A DNA stretch of 42,491 bases, from assembly GCA_919902445.1 (NCBI GenBank), contig CAKKQZ010000013.1, positions 18,803 to 61,293 on the forward strand, given 5' to 3'. Numbering within the stretch: the first letter of the stretch is position 1; every line of letters begins with the position of its first letter. The notes beneath the pieces were generated by a model. That model had not been told where the DNA came from. It did not search any database and saw only the letters and a list, made by a program, of their open reading frames with translations. Origin of the DNA: Omnitrophica bacterium GWA2_41_15. Its GTDB lineage: Bacteria > Omnitrophota > Gorgyraeia > Gygaellales > Profunditerraquicolaceae. Position numbers and translations under genes: made by a program. This document shows positions 7,799 to 15,578 of this stretch, piece by piece.

Positions 7799-8451
7799 AA
7801 TTCACTCAGTATAAATTTGATAAATCTTAATGTATCAACTACAGGATTGATGCTGCTTTTTTTTCCCAAATATATTGCCTTGATCGGGACAGATTCAATT
7901 TTAAAGCCTAAACTCGACCCCCTAATCAATATTTCTGACTCAGTCTCATATTTGCTGGTAGAAAGAGAAACTTTTTTTAAAACATCTTTTTTTATTAATC
8001 TGAAACCGCACTGCGAGTCCGGGATCTTCTGTTTTGTCATCAGCGAAATAAGCCAGGACATAATCCTGTTTATGATTTGGCGCTCCAGGGGCATATTTTT
8101 AATCTTTTGCATCCTGTTTCCGATTATTATTCCGCTATCTGAATATTCGGCTAAACGCATAAAGTAAGGGATATCTGCGGGAAGGTGCTGGCCATCACCG
8201 TCCATGGTTATTACAGCTTCACAGCCGCAATCCAAAGCATAATTGAAACCCTTGATTAAAGATGCTCCCTTACCTTGGTTAGGCTCATTTTTTAACACAG
8301 TGGCTCCGCTCTCCTTGGCTATTCCTGCAGTATTATCTATTGAGCCATCATCAATAACTATCACTTCCAGGCCCTGTTTTTTTACCTCGGCCACCAGCCT
8401 GGCAATATCTTTTGATTCATTATAAGTAGGAATAATCACGCAGGTTTTCAT
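7780..8451 (-). CDS. Family 2 glycosyltransferase, dolichol-phosphate-sugar-synthase-like
   Basis: Transfers a sugar from a nucleotide or related donor; dolichyl- or polyprenyl-phosphate mannose/glucose synthases are the nearest type. Seen: IIPTYNES near residue 6, DDGS at about 34-37, the metal-binding DGD at 84-86 (ITMDGDGQH), and DSQCGFRLIKKDVL in the second half. No membrane helix, 223 residues. Its ATG overlaps the TGA of the acyltransferase (ATGA), so it is translated with that gene. It probably works on an envelope glycolipid or polyprenyl-linked sugar; donor and acceptor cannot be read from sequence. Confidence 0.85.
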   Translation of the reverse strand: MKTCVIIPTYNESKDIARLVAEVKKQGLEVIVIDDGSIDNTAGIAKESGATVLKNEPNQGKGASLIKGFNYALDCGCEAVITMDGDGQHLPADIPYFMRLAEYSDSGIIIGNRMQKIKNMPLERQIINRIMSWLISLMTKQKIPDSQCGFRLIKKDVLKKVSLSTSKYETESEILIRGSSLGFKIESVPIKAIYLGKKSSINPVVDTLRFIKFILSELWTLKY

Positions 8452-9377
8452 AAGCCTAAAGGTAAAGATACTTTAGGGACAGTCCCTGTGGCTATACAAG
8501 TATTAGCTCTGACCGGGACAGTCCCTATCCAGAACCTTTTGAACATATACCATTGGTCGGGGTATTCGCGGATATATTTTTCGAAAATCTTAAGATACTG
8601 CTTCATCAATTCTTTCATATCCTCCCTTTTATTTCCAGTAGGGGTAAATTCAATAGGTTTTTCTATTCTTAGCGTAAATGTATCATCCGGATTTCTTAAC
8701 ATAAATCCCGGCACGATACTTGCACCGGTCTTTAGTGACAAGGCGGCAGGGCCCTCAGGAAATATTGCCGGCTTGCCGAATAAATCCATAATAACCCCTT
8801 TTCCTGTAAAATCCCTGTCTCCGGCTAAAGCCAGTAAACCATTGTTATTTAGTACATCGAGGCTCTTTCTAACTGCCTTACCCAACGGTATAACCCTGAT
8901 TCCTTTGCTTTCTCTTTGAAAATTAAAAAAATCATTTACTCTTTTTTCTTTATGCACTAGCGCAACCACCCAAAAGGGATACCCCGACTGCGCAACCGCT
9001 ACTCCCCCCAACTCCCAGTTGCCCAAATGCGCCGATAAAACAATAACGCCTTTTCCTTTTGATGCCGCTTCGTTAAAATAATTTATATTATCTATGCGGA
9101 TATTCTTTTTAATGTATTCCTTGTCCAATTTTTCAAAACGGAAAAAGTCCACGAGGTATTTGGCAAAATTCCTTGCCATTCTGATTCTTATCCTGCGTAT
9201 TTCACTGTTTGATTTTTCAGGAAAAATTGCCCTGAGGTTTTCCTTTACATACATACGGTCTTTATTTGCAACTATGTAATGCAGGTCAGAGAAAAAGATA
9301 GCTATTTTATAGGTGATTTTTAAAGGCAGGTGCATTGCGATAAATTGCCCTGTCCTGTAGAGGAAGTAATCAAGCAT
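8448..9377 (-). CDS. LpxL/HtrB-type lysophospholipid or lipid A acyltransferase
   Basis: Membrane-associated acyltransferase of the lipid A late-acyltransferase family. Seen: HLGNWE at 117-122 giving the H-X4-E catalytic pair, GDRDFTGKGV, FPEGPAALSLKTGA, and the typical end EYPDQWYMFKRFW. The frame then continues about 25 residues further through two GGGACAGTCCC repeats, read as GTVP twice, before meeting the next gene in an ATGA overlap. It overlaps the upstream glycosyltransferase by 8 bases. Either lipid A or a glycolipid made by the neighbouring glycosyltransferase could be the acceptor; the gene neighbourhood alone does not decide. Confidence 0.88.
   Translation of the reverse strand: MLDYFLYRTGQFIAMHLPLKITYKIAIFFSDLHYIVANKDRMYVKENLRAIFPEKSNSEIRRIRIRMARNFAKYLVDFFRFEKLDKEYIKKNIRIDNINYFNEAASKGKGVIVLSAHLGNWELGGVAVAQSGYPFWVVALVHKEKRVNDFFNFQRESKGIRVIPLGKAVRKSLDVLNNNGLLALAGDRDFTGKGVIMDLFGKPAIFPEGPAALSLKTGASIVPGFMLRNPDDTFTLRIEKPIEFTPTGNKREDMKELMKQYLKIFEKYIREYPDQWYMFKRFWIGTVPVRANTCIATGTVPKVSLPLGL
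8475..8526. repeat. GGGACAGTCCC palindromic repeat pair within a coding region
   Basis: Two near-identical palindromes, AGGGACAGTCCCT at 8475-8487 and GGGACAGTCCCT at 8515-8526, about 27 bases apart. They lie inside the 3' end of the acyltransferase gene, where they encode two GTVP motifs. The same palindrome recurs at 16702-16777. Confidence 0.85.
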
Positions 9378-10494
9378 TAGTTAAATCCAGTAAAAGACGG
9401 GCTATATCTAAACTGGCATTAGGTTTACTTATGGCGCCAGCGCATTCGCTGATGCGTTTTAATTTTTGGGGATCGTCCAGTAAATCCTGGATAACCAGGT
9501 AAACCTCTTTCGGTTTATCTAACTCAATTGCAGCTTTCTTTTTAGTAAGATAATCAGTATTATTTGCTTCCTGCCCCGGTATGGGTTTTACGATAATCAT
9601 AGGAATTTTTTTTGCTAAAACCTCGGCAGTAGTCACCCCTCCGGGTTTAGTAATGATAATATTCGAAATATCCATGAGCTCATGGATATTATGCAGATAA
9701 CCGAAAACAAGCACCTTCTTTTTATATTTTTTTATCCTTCTCTTTAAAGTCTTATAAAGCTTCTTATTTGTCCCAGTTACTACAATCTCTTGAATACCCT
9801 GCTTAGCTTTTTCAAGAGATTTAACTATTGTTTTAATCGGGCCTAAACCCTGTCCACCACCCATAATCAATATGGTAGGCGCTTGCGGATCTAATTTTAA
9901 TTTACGCATAAGCCTTATTTTATCTATCGGCTCATTGAATTTTGGGTCAAAGGGTATGCCTAAGGATTTTATTTTTTCTTGAGGAACGCCTTTTTTTATT
10001 AAACGCAAAGTCACATCAAGCGATGGAGTAATATAATAATTTACAGTATCATAAACCCAGTAAGAATGCGGGATGTAATCGGTAAGTACAGCAACTAAAG
10101 GAAGATGGGAATTGTAGGTTTTTTTATAATCCGCAACCATTCCGCAGGGGAATGCCTGAGTGCAAAGCACTGCGTCAGGTTTAAACTCTTCAAAAAGGTT
10201 CTTTAATTTAGGCGAATTGAATTTATATACCTTTTCTTTTAATTTTTCCACCCTTTTTACTACCTCGGGATTATCATAAAGGTAATCCCAGATTTGCGGC
10301 GTCCTTTTTATTATGCCCATATAGATGCGATTGACGATTTTTTCCGAAATCGGATTAGTGTAATTAAAGGCATTGATATTCATTATTTCTATATCCGGGC
10401 GCAATATTTTCAGCGTTTTTTCAATGGCAAGCGTAGCGCTGCGGTGGCCTGAGACCTCTGAGATGTACATTAAAATTATGCGTTTGGGAGCCAT
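9370..10494 (-). CDS. MGDG-synthase/UgtP-like diacylglycerol glycosyltransferase
   Basis: Processive or single-step glycosyltransferase of the MurG/MGD1 fold that adds sugar from a UDP-sugar to a lipid acceptor, commonly diacylglycerol. Seen: N-terminal SEVSGHRSA in the place of the family's SGGGH loop, a conserved CTQAFPCGMVADY and LTDYIPHSYW region, the GGGQGLG loop opening the C-terminal domain, and the UDP-sugar site TKPGGVTTAE followed by PIPGQEANN. Length 374, typical. Located between a 67-residue unknown ORF and the acyltransferase, with which it overlaps by 8 bases. Donor sugar and acceptor are unknown; anionic or neutral glycolipid synthesis is the likely role. Confidence 0.85.
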   Translation of the reverse strand: MAPKRIILMYISEVSGHRSATLAIEKTLKILRPDIEIMNINAFNYTNPISEKIVNRIYMGIIKRTPQIWDYLYDNPEVVKRVEKLKEKVYKFNSPKLKNLFEEFKPDAVLCTQAFPCGMVADYKKTYNSHLPLVAVLTDYIPHSYWVYDTVNYYITPSLDVTLRLIKKGVPQEKIKSLGIPFDPKFNEPIDKIRLMRKLKLDPQAPTILIMGGGQGLGPIKTIVKSLEKAKQGIQEIVVTGTNKKLYKTLKRRIKKYKKKVLVFGYLHNIHELMDISNIIITKPGGVTTAEVLAKKIPMIIVKPIPGQEANNTDYLTKKKAAIELDKPKEVYLVIQDLLDDPQKLKRISECAGAISKPNASLDIARLLLDLTNA

Positions 10495-10502
10495 AAGAGG
10501 GT

Positions 10503-10706
10503 TTATATCTTATTTTCTCGGTAAATCTCTACCAGCGCATTGGCTGTTTGCGGGCGGTATGGCCTGTCAGTAGTCATGGCATAAATATGTCTGCTGCTGA
10601 AATTATCGAAGCGATTAAAGGCATCCGGCAGGATTCTTATTGACGGCCAGTAATTTTTTAGTTCTTTTATAGTTACCGGGTTGACTATAAAGGCAAAAGT
10701 TTTCAT
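10503..10706 (-). CDS. Small 67-residue ORF of unknown function
   Basis: Lies in line with the operon, 30 bases after the lipoyl-domain gene and 8 bases before the glycosyltransferase. The protein begins MKTFAFIVNPVTIKELKNYW and contains IRILPDAFNRF. This start reminds me of the N-terminus of COG5322-type predicted dehydrogenases (FAF-[IV]-hydrophobic-HP...LP), so it could be the remnant of such a gene, but that is recollection only. The rest (RHIYAMTTDRPYRPQ) I do not recognise. No strong Shine-Dalgarno. Coding status is plausible, not proven. Confidence 0.45.
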   Translation of the reverse strand: MKTFAFIVNPVTIKELKNYWPSIRILPDAFNRFDNFSSRHIYAMTTDRPYRPQTANALVEIYRENKI

Positions 10707-10736
10707 TATTCTAAGATTTCCCTAGGGGGGCTTTTG

Positions 10737-10976
10737 TTATTGGTTTTCTTCTAAGGCCCCCAGGACTTCACCAGGATGGACTGTTTCTCCTTCATGAAAA
10801 GTAATTTCGGAGAGCATCCCGGTTGCAGGGCTTGGCAGGTTAAAAGTGGCCTTATCAGTGGTGAGTTCCACTAAGTCGTCTTTTTCGTTTACCTTCTCTC
10901 CCTCTTTGAAAAACCAGAAGGAAACTGTTGCTTTTTCAATCCCTTCCCCCAACTCTGGCAAAACAACTTTCACCAT
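10737..10976 (-). CDS. Free-standing lipoyl-domain protein
   Basis: 79 residues that form one complete biotinyl/lipoyl domain of the 2-oxoacid-dehydrogenase E2 type. Seen: LPELGEGIEKATV at the start, the lipoylation lysine Lys42 in ELTTDKATFNLPSP, and the closing HPGEVLGAL. There is no linker, peripheral-subunit-binding or catalytic acyltransferase domain after it; the stop is clean. It overlaps lipB by 41 bases and follows lpdA, so the enzyme that attaches octanoate and the enzyme that reoxidises dihydrolipoyl groups are encoded with it. Its E1/E2 partners are not in the window. It could serve as a separate lipoyl carrier or be the detached domain of an E2 encoded elsewhere. Confidence 0.88.
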   Translation of the reverse strand: MVKVVLPELGEGIEKATVSFWFFKEGEKVNEKDDLVELTTDKATFNLPSPATGMLSEITFHEGETVHPGEVLGALEENQ

Positions 10977-11589
10977 TTTGCAATCTCCTGGTTAAGATTT
11001 TTTTTATATCGCGAACCGAAATCTTTTCTCCGATGCAAGTTTCAAGCGATGTCATCATTATATCCATTCCGCAGGGCCGAATCAAGGAAAAATTACTCAA
11101 ATCATCCTGTTTTATATTCATGGCTACACCATGATAAGTTATCCAGTTTTTAATGGCAATGCCTATCGAAGCAATCTTTTTATCCTTGAACCAAACTCCA
11201 GTTAGCCCCTTAATCCTCTGAGTCGCTACTGAAAACTCTGAAAAAGTTTGCATTGCAATACTCTCAAGTTTCCTTAAAAAGATATGTATATCGCGCTTAA
11301 AATAATTTAAATTTAATATAGGATAAAACATTAGTTGCCCGGGGCCGTGATAAGTGGCGTCCCCTCCCCTTTCAACATTGAAAACTTCAATACCTTTATT
11401 TTTTAGTTCGGATTCAGGAATTAAAATATTCTTGCTGGTTGCCTGCCTTCCTAATGTTATCACCGGATTATGCTGGCATAGAATGAACGCATGCGTTAAC
11501 TCTCCGTTTTTTACATCACTGAAGACCTTTTTCTGAAAATCCCAAGCCTCTTTAAAATCTACCAAACCAAGGTCAAATATATTAACCAT
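10936..11589 (-). CDS. lipB: Octanoyl-[ACP]:protein N-octanoyltransferase
   Basis: Moves octanoyl groups from acyl carrier protein to lipoyl domains, the first step of lipoate synthesis. Seen: HNPVITLGRQA, the signature RGGDATYHGPGQ at 74-85, the catalytic Lys near 138 in KKIASIGI, YHGVAMNI, and the acyl-accepting Cys173 in IRPCGM. Length 217 is normal. The gene runs 41 bases into the lipoyl-domain gene, and its final residues are out of frame with that gene. No lipA is seen nearby. Confidence 0.95.
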   Translation of the reverse strand: MVNIFDLGLVDFKEAWDFQKKVFSDVKNGELTHAFILCQHNPVITLGRQATSKNILIPESELKNKGIEVFNVERGGDATYHGPGQLMFYPILNLNYFKRDIHIFLRKLESIAMQTFSEFSVATQRIKGLTGVWFKDKKIASIGIAIKNWITYHGVAMNIKQDDLSNFSLIRPCGMDIMMTSLETCIGEKISVRDIKKILTRRLQNGESCFARVGGRD

Positions 11590-11593
11590 AAGC

Positions 11594-12883
11594 TTATTTT
11601 AAGGCTTCGTGTATTGATTCGGAAAGAGTCGGATGAGCAAAAATAGTATCTTTGATTTGAGAAATTTTTAGTTGATTGGTTATGGAAACGCCAAAGGCGG
11701 CTATTAATTCGGTTGACTTTGGCCCGATAATAGAAGCGCCGAGGATTTGGCCTGTCCTTGCCTCCGAGATAACTTTTATAAAACCTTCGGCCTCATCCAG
11801 TATGCGCGCCATCCCGCTCCCTAAAAAATCAAATTTGTTTATTTTGATATCTATTCCTTTATTTTTTGCCTTTTCCTCACTGCTTCCTATGCTCGCGATT
11901 TCCGGGTCAGTAAAAATACAATTGGGGATGATAGAATTATCGGCTTTTTTGGGTGAATTCAAATTTGCAATATTTTCTGCGGCGATAACTCCCTGATAAG
12001 CTGCAAAGTGCGCAAGCATAATCTTAGCTGTGCAGTCGCCTGCGGAATAGATGTTGTTAATATTGGTTTTAAGATACTCGTCTACCAGGATTTTGCCTCT
12101 TTCTAATTTTACCCCGATTTCGGCAAGCCCCATCCCTTCGGTGCGTGGCGCCCTGCCAACACAAACTAAGGTTAAAGAATAATTTTTTGTATCAAAGGTT
12201 TGGGCATCGGTATTTGTGTGGACCTTTACCCCTTTCTTTTTAAAAATTATTTCAAGCTTTCTTGCCACTTCGCTATCTTCACCCGGAAGTAGCTGAGGCA
12301 TCTTTTCTACTACTGTTACCTGAGCCCCAAGAATAGAAAATAAACTTGCGAATTCACAACCGATAACTCCTCCGCCTATAATTAAAAGCGAAGCTGGAAT
12401 TTCTTTAAGATTCAATATGTCATCGCTTGAAAGGGTAATTTTTGAATCGAATTTAAATGCTGGTAATTCGATTGGCTTTGAGCCGGTGGCAATAAGAATA
12501 TTTTTTGCCTTTATATTTTTACCGCCTGCTTTTATTTCTTCGTTTGACAAAAATTGCGCAGGGGCAGATAAGAAATCAATTCCCTTGAGGGAGGATTGCA
12601 TTCCCTGTCTTAGTCCTGCTACGATCTTTTCTTTCCTCTCTTGCACTTTTTGTAAATTTATTTTGGGAGTTATGTCTTCAAGCCCGAAAGTTGCTGATTT
12701 TTTTATAAGCGTGAAAACTTTTGCGGATTGGATTAAAGTTTTGGTTGGTATGCATCCAAGATTTAAGCAGGTGCCGCCGACCTGAGATTTTTCAATGAGG
12801 CAGCACTTTTTGCCTAAATCTTTGGCTTTTAAAGCGGCATTAAAACCTGCCCATCCCGCGCCGACTATAACAAGGTCATACAT
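11594..12883 (-). CDS. lpdA: Dihydrolipoamide dehydrogenase (E3)
   Basis: FAD flavoprotein disulfide reductase that reoxidises dihydrolipoyl groups with NAD+. Seen: N-terminal FAD-binding GAGWAGFNAA, redox cysteines Cys39 and Cys44 in GGTCLNLGCIPTK, an NAD-binding GGGVIGCEFAS segment, the SAGDCT motif before the dimer domain, and the C-terminal catalytic His417-Glu422 in HPTLSE. Length 429 is slightly short for the family. It lies 3 bases from mdh and 4 bases from lipB, so the three are surely cotranscribed. Other members of this reductase family are excluded by the HPTLSE end and the lipB/lipoyl neighbours. Confidence 0.93.
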   Translation of the reverse strand: MYDLVIVGAGWAGFNAALKAKDLGKKCCLIEKSQVGGTCLNLGCIPTKTLIQSAKVFTLIKKSATFGLEDITPKINLQKVQERKEKIVAGLRQGMQSSLKGIDFLSAPAQFLSNEEIKAGGKNIKAKNILIATGSKPIELPAFKFDSKITLSSDDILNLKEIPASLLIIGGGVIGCEFASLFSILGAQVTVVEKMPQLLPGEDSEVARKLEIIFKKKGVKVHTNTDAQTFDTKNYSLTLVCVGRAPRTEGMGLAEIGVKLERGKILVDEYLKTNINNIYSAGDCTAKIMLAHFAAYQGVIAAENIANLNSPKKADNSIIPNCIFTDPEIASIGSSEEKAKNKGIDIKINKFDFLGSGMARILDEAEGFIKVISEARTGQILGASIIGPKSTELIAAFGVSITNQLKISQIKDTIFAHPTLSESIHEALK

Positions 12884-12886
12884 AAC

Positions 12887-13807
12887 TTAAACAGGCAATT
12901 GTTTGGAAAGCTTTCGTATGACTAAAGCGGAACCCTTTAACAGTTCCAGCTCTTTTTTATTTAAGTCCAGCTCAATAATTTTTTCTATGCCATCTTTTCC
13001 TAAGCGGCAAGGTACGCCTATACAGATATCCTTTATTCCATATTCACCGTTAAGGTATGCGCAAACGCCGATAACGCGCTTTTCATCTTTAATAATTACC
13101 TTAACCATCGCCGCGATGGCTGCTGAAGGAGCAAAATACGCACTTCCGCTGCCAAGCAGGTTCACTATTTCGGCTCCCCTGCCTATAGTTTTACTTACGA
13201 GCAATTCCAATTTTTTATCATCAACGAATTCATCCAGGGCAACGCCTTTTATTTTAGAAAACCTCGCAAGCGGCAGCATCGCTTCGCCGTGGCTGCCTAT
13301 AACTACCGCTTCTACATCAGTAACAGGGATATTAAGTTCTTTTGCGATAAGGTTTGCGAATCTTGACGCATCCAGGCTGACACCCATGCCAAAAACCTTC
13401 TTAAGGCTAAACCCGGTTATCTTTAAAACAAAGTTTGTCATCAGGTCTAAAGGATTGGTAACAACGATAATAATTGCTTTGGGAGATAATTTCTTAATGT
13501 TGCCGCAGATGCCTTTTAAAATTGCTGAGTTTTTCTGGAGGAGTTCCTCGCGCGTCATTCCGGGCTTGCGCGCAAGGCCGGCAGTAATAACTATAACATT
13601 AGAATCCTTAATTTTACTAATATCATCGCTACCTTCTATTTGATAGTTATATTTTAATACTGCCCGCGCATCTTCTAAATCAAACACTTTGCCCTGGGCA
13701 AGCCCCTTTATTACATCAATCAGGACAACCTCGCCAAGCCCTTCTTGAGCTATGCGTAAAGCGGTTGTGCTGCCTACATTTCCCGCTCCTATTATGCTAA
13801 TCTTCAT
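12887..13807 (-). CDS. mdh: Malate dehydrogenase (LDH-like type)
   Basis: NAD-dependent interconversion of malate and oxaloacetate. Seen: GAGNVG at 7-12 with Asp31 after the second strand (NAD-type), the substrate loop ARKPGMTR at about 79-86 with Arg80 where lactate dehydrogenases have Gln, DASR at 146-149, and the catalytic His173 in GSHGE. Length 306 from the ATG at 13807. A longer in-frame start (TTG at 13831) would be encoded by a GGGACACCC repeat and is rejected; that repeat provides the only AAGGG-like ribosome-binding sequence. Lies 3 bases from lpdA. Confidence 0.93.
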   Translation of the reverse strand: MKISIIGAGNVGSTTALRIAQEGLGEVVLIDVIKGLAQGKVFDLEDARAVLKYNYQIEGSDDISKIKDSNVIVITAGLARKPGMTREELLQKNSAILKGICGNIKKLSPKAIIIVVTNPLDLMTNFVLKITGFSLKKVFGMGVSLDASRFANLIAKELNIPVTDVEAVVIGSHGEAMLPLARFSKIKGVALDEFVDDKKLELLVSKTIGRGAEIVNLLGSGSAYFAPSAAIAAMVKVIIKDEKRVIGVCAYLNGEYGIKDICIGVPCRLGKDGIEKIIELDLNKKELELLKGSALVIRKLSKQLPV

Positions 13808-13811
13808 AACT

Positions 13812-13870
13812 AGGGACACCCTTGAATCCAAAGCAGGGACACCCTTGAAACCAATCGGAAGGGTGTCCCT
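13812..13870. repeat. 59-base tripartite palindromic repeat, copy 2
   Basis: AGGGACACCCTT, 11-base spacer, AGGGACACCCTT, 12-base spacer, AAGGGTGTCCCT. This is the inverse orientation of the copies at 7101 and 14970. It fills the gap between isocitrate dehydrogenase and malate dehydrogenase. Confidence 0.9.
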
Positions 13871-13874
13871 AAGA

Positions 13875-14954
13875 TTATAGTTTGGAGATGATAGCGTTTG
13901 TCATTTCTTTTGTGCCAACAGCGTTCGGGTCATTGGGGTCGGCCTTAAAATCATAGGTTACCGATTTTCCTTCGGCAATGACTTTTTTGACCGCATCCTC
14001 AAGCCTCTCGGCAGATTTATCTTCCTTAATATACCTAAGCATAAGCACGCCGGATAAGACCATTGCTGTAGGATTAACCTTATTCAAGCCCTTATATTTC
14101 TGGGCTGAGCCGTGCACTGCCTCAAATACACCCATATTATCGCCTATGTTTGCCCCCGGAGCAATCCCTAATCCTCCGATAAGCCCTGCGCAAAGGTCAG
14201 AAAGTATATCGCCATAAAGGTTAGGTAGGAGTAAAATATCGTAATTGTTTGGTTTCTGCACTAACTGCATGGACATATTATCTACAAGCATTTCTTCAAA
14301 TATTATTTTTCCCACGTATTTCTTAGCAACTTCCCGCGCAGTCTTAAGAAAAAGTCCGTCGGTAAACTTCATAATGTTTGCTTTAGTAACACAGGTTATT
14401 TTTTTTCGCTTGAATTCTAAAGCATATTCAAAAGCGAACCTTACTATTCTTTCCGTAGCAAACTTAGAAATTGGTTTTATGGATATGCCAGAGCCAGGAC
14501 GGATTTTTTTCTTTGAGGCCTTTTCTATCTGTGAGATTAGCTTTTTAGTTGCGCTTTGCCCTTCTTCAAATTCTATTCCCGAGTATAAATCCTCGCTATT
14601 TTCCCTGACAATCACTAAATCTATATCTTTATAAAAACTTTTTACTCCGGGATATGTCTTCGCTGGCCTGACGCAGGCGTATAAATCCAGCGCATGCCTT
14701 ATCGCAACATTCACGGAGCGGAAACCCTCACCTATAGGAGTTACAATCGGGCCTTTTAAAGCAACCTTATTCCTTTTTATGGACTCAATGACGTTTTCAG
14801 GGAGCAACTCCCCGAATTTTTCTTTAGCGCTAAGGCCGGCAATAACTTCTTCCCATTCAATCTTTACTCCTGTTGCCTCAATACACATCTTGGCCGCATC
14901 AGTTACCTCGGGGCCTATTCCGTCACCAGGTATCAATGTTATTTTATGTTTCAT
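13875..14954 (-). CDS. Isocitrate dehydrogenase, probably NADP-dependent
   Basis: Oxidative decarboxylation of isocitrate to 2-oxoglutarate. Seen: PGDGIGPEV at the start; substrate residues Ser80, Asn82, Arg86 and Arg96 in RSVNVAIRHALDLYACVRP; RENSEDLYSG, which is isocitrate-type rather than the isopropylmalate-type RELTGG; the metal-binding region NLYGDILSDLCAGLIGG; and a cofactor loop HGSAQKYKGLNKVNP whose Lys-Tyr and Val match the NADP-binding residues of the E. coli enzyme, with a later VTYDF. Length 359. An AGAGGG precedes the ATG. Flanked on both sides by 59-base GGGACACCC repeats and located beside a LeuCD-type isomerase, which suggests the two act in sequence. Confidence 0.88.
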   Translation of the reverse strand: MKHKITLIPGDGIGPEVTDAAKMCIEATGVKIEWEEVIAGLSAKEKFGELLPENVIESIKRNKVALKGPIVTPIGEGFRSVNVAIRHALDLYACVRPAKTYPGVKSFYKDIDLVIVRENSEDLYSGIEFEEGQSATKKLISQIEKASKKKIRPGSGISIKPISKFATERIVRFAFEYALEFKRKKITCVTKANIMKFTDGLFLKTAREVAKKYVGKIIFEEMLVDNMSMQLVQKPNNYDILLLPNLYGDILSDLCAGLIGGLGIAPGANIGDNMGVFEAVHGSAQKYKGLNKVNPTAMVLSGVLMLRYIKEDKSAERLEDAVKKVIAEGKSVTYDFKADPNDPNAVGTKEMTNAIISKL

Positions 14955-14969
14955 CAGATTTATCCCTCT

Positions 14970-15028
14970 GGGGACACCCTTTGCTTTAACAGGAAGAGCG
15001 GCTCCCGATTGGCAGAAAGGGTGTCCCT
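14970..15028. repeat. 59-base tripartite palindromic repeat, copy 3
   Basis: GGGGACACCCTT, 12-base spacer, AAGAGCGGCTCC, 11-base spacer, AAGGGTGTCCCT. Outer arms and spacing match the other two copies, but the middle unit is changed to a different small palindrome (GAGC-G-GCTC). The stop codon of the LeuD-family gene (15027-15029) lies in its edge. Confidence 0.85.
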
Positions 15029-15527
15029 AAACTTTAAGTTCTCCGTGCTTCTTGTAATAATTGACTATCCCGCCTTCTTTTAAAAATTCCTGCATGAACT
15101 TAGGCAGTGGTTTAATCTTAAGCTTGATATTTTTACTAAGATTCCTGACGATTCCGTTATCAAGGTCAATTTCAAGAGAGTCGGATTCATCAATTTTGTC
15201 AGAGTCGGTTTCGACTAAGGGTAGGCCTATATTGAAAGCGTTGCGGTAAAATATGCGGGCAAAACTTTTAGCCATTACAGCTACAATCCCGGCTTCTTTG
15301 ATTACAAGCGGTGCCTGCTCGCGCGAAGAGCCCATGCCGAAATTCTTTCCTGCAACAATTATTGATTTCCCATGTATTATCTTTGTAGGAAAACCGGGGT
15401 CAATATCCTCCATAATATGCTTTGCAAGCTTATTTATATCCGTAATGGAGAATTTGTACCTCCCGGAGATAATAAAATCAGTATTAATATTATCCCCTAA
15501 TTTTATGCTTTTACCGTCTATTTTCAT
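15027..15527 (-). CDS. Aconitase/isopropylmalate isomerase family, small (LeuD-type) subunit
   Basis: Swivelling domain that completes the active site of a LeuC/LeuD-type hydro-lyase. Seen: NINTDFIISGRY at 14-24, HIMEDIDPGF, GKNFGMGSSREQAP and KSFARIFYRNAFNIGLP. Length 166, typical of the short archaeal-type small subunit. The substrate loop after the conserved Tyr reads YKFS (24-27). As I recall, archaeal homoaconitases carry YLRT and isopropylmalate isomerases YLV-type loops, so this fits neither. Neighbouring isocitrate dehydrogenase and absence of leuA/leuB favour an aconitase role; isopropylmalate isomerase remains possible. Its large subunit is split from it by pilT. Confidence 0.85.
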   Translation of the reverse strand: MKIDGKSIKLGDNINTDFIISGRYKFSITDINKLAKHIMEDIDPGFPTKIIHGKSIIVAGKNFGMGSSREQAPLVIKEAGIVAVMAKSFARIFYRNAFNIGLPLVETDSDKIDESDSLEIDLDNGIVRNLSKNIKLKIKPLPKFMQEFLKEGGIVNYYKKHGELKV

Positions 15528-15578
15528 TCCCTTAGCAATCTCCCTCCCTACCGCTTTTATTAAAATTTATACTCGGGT

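Noticed and set aside
13875-14954. Dehydrogenase as 3-isopropylmalate dehydrogenase (leuB)
   Set aside because: Substrate residues RSVNVAIR and RENSEDLYSG are isocitrate-type; LeuB-type RELTGG is missing.
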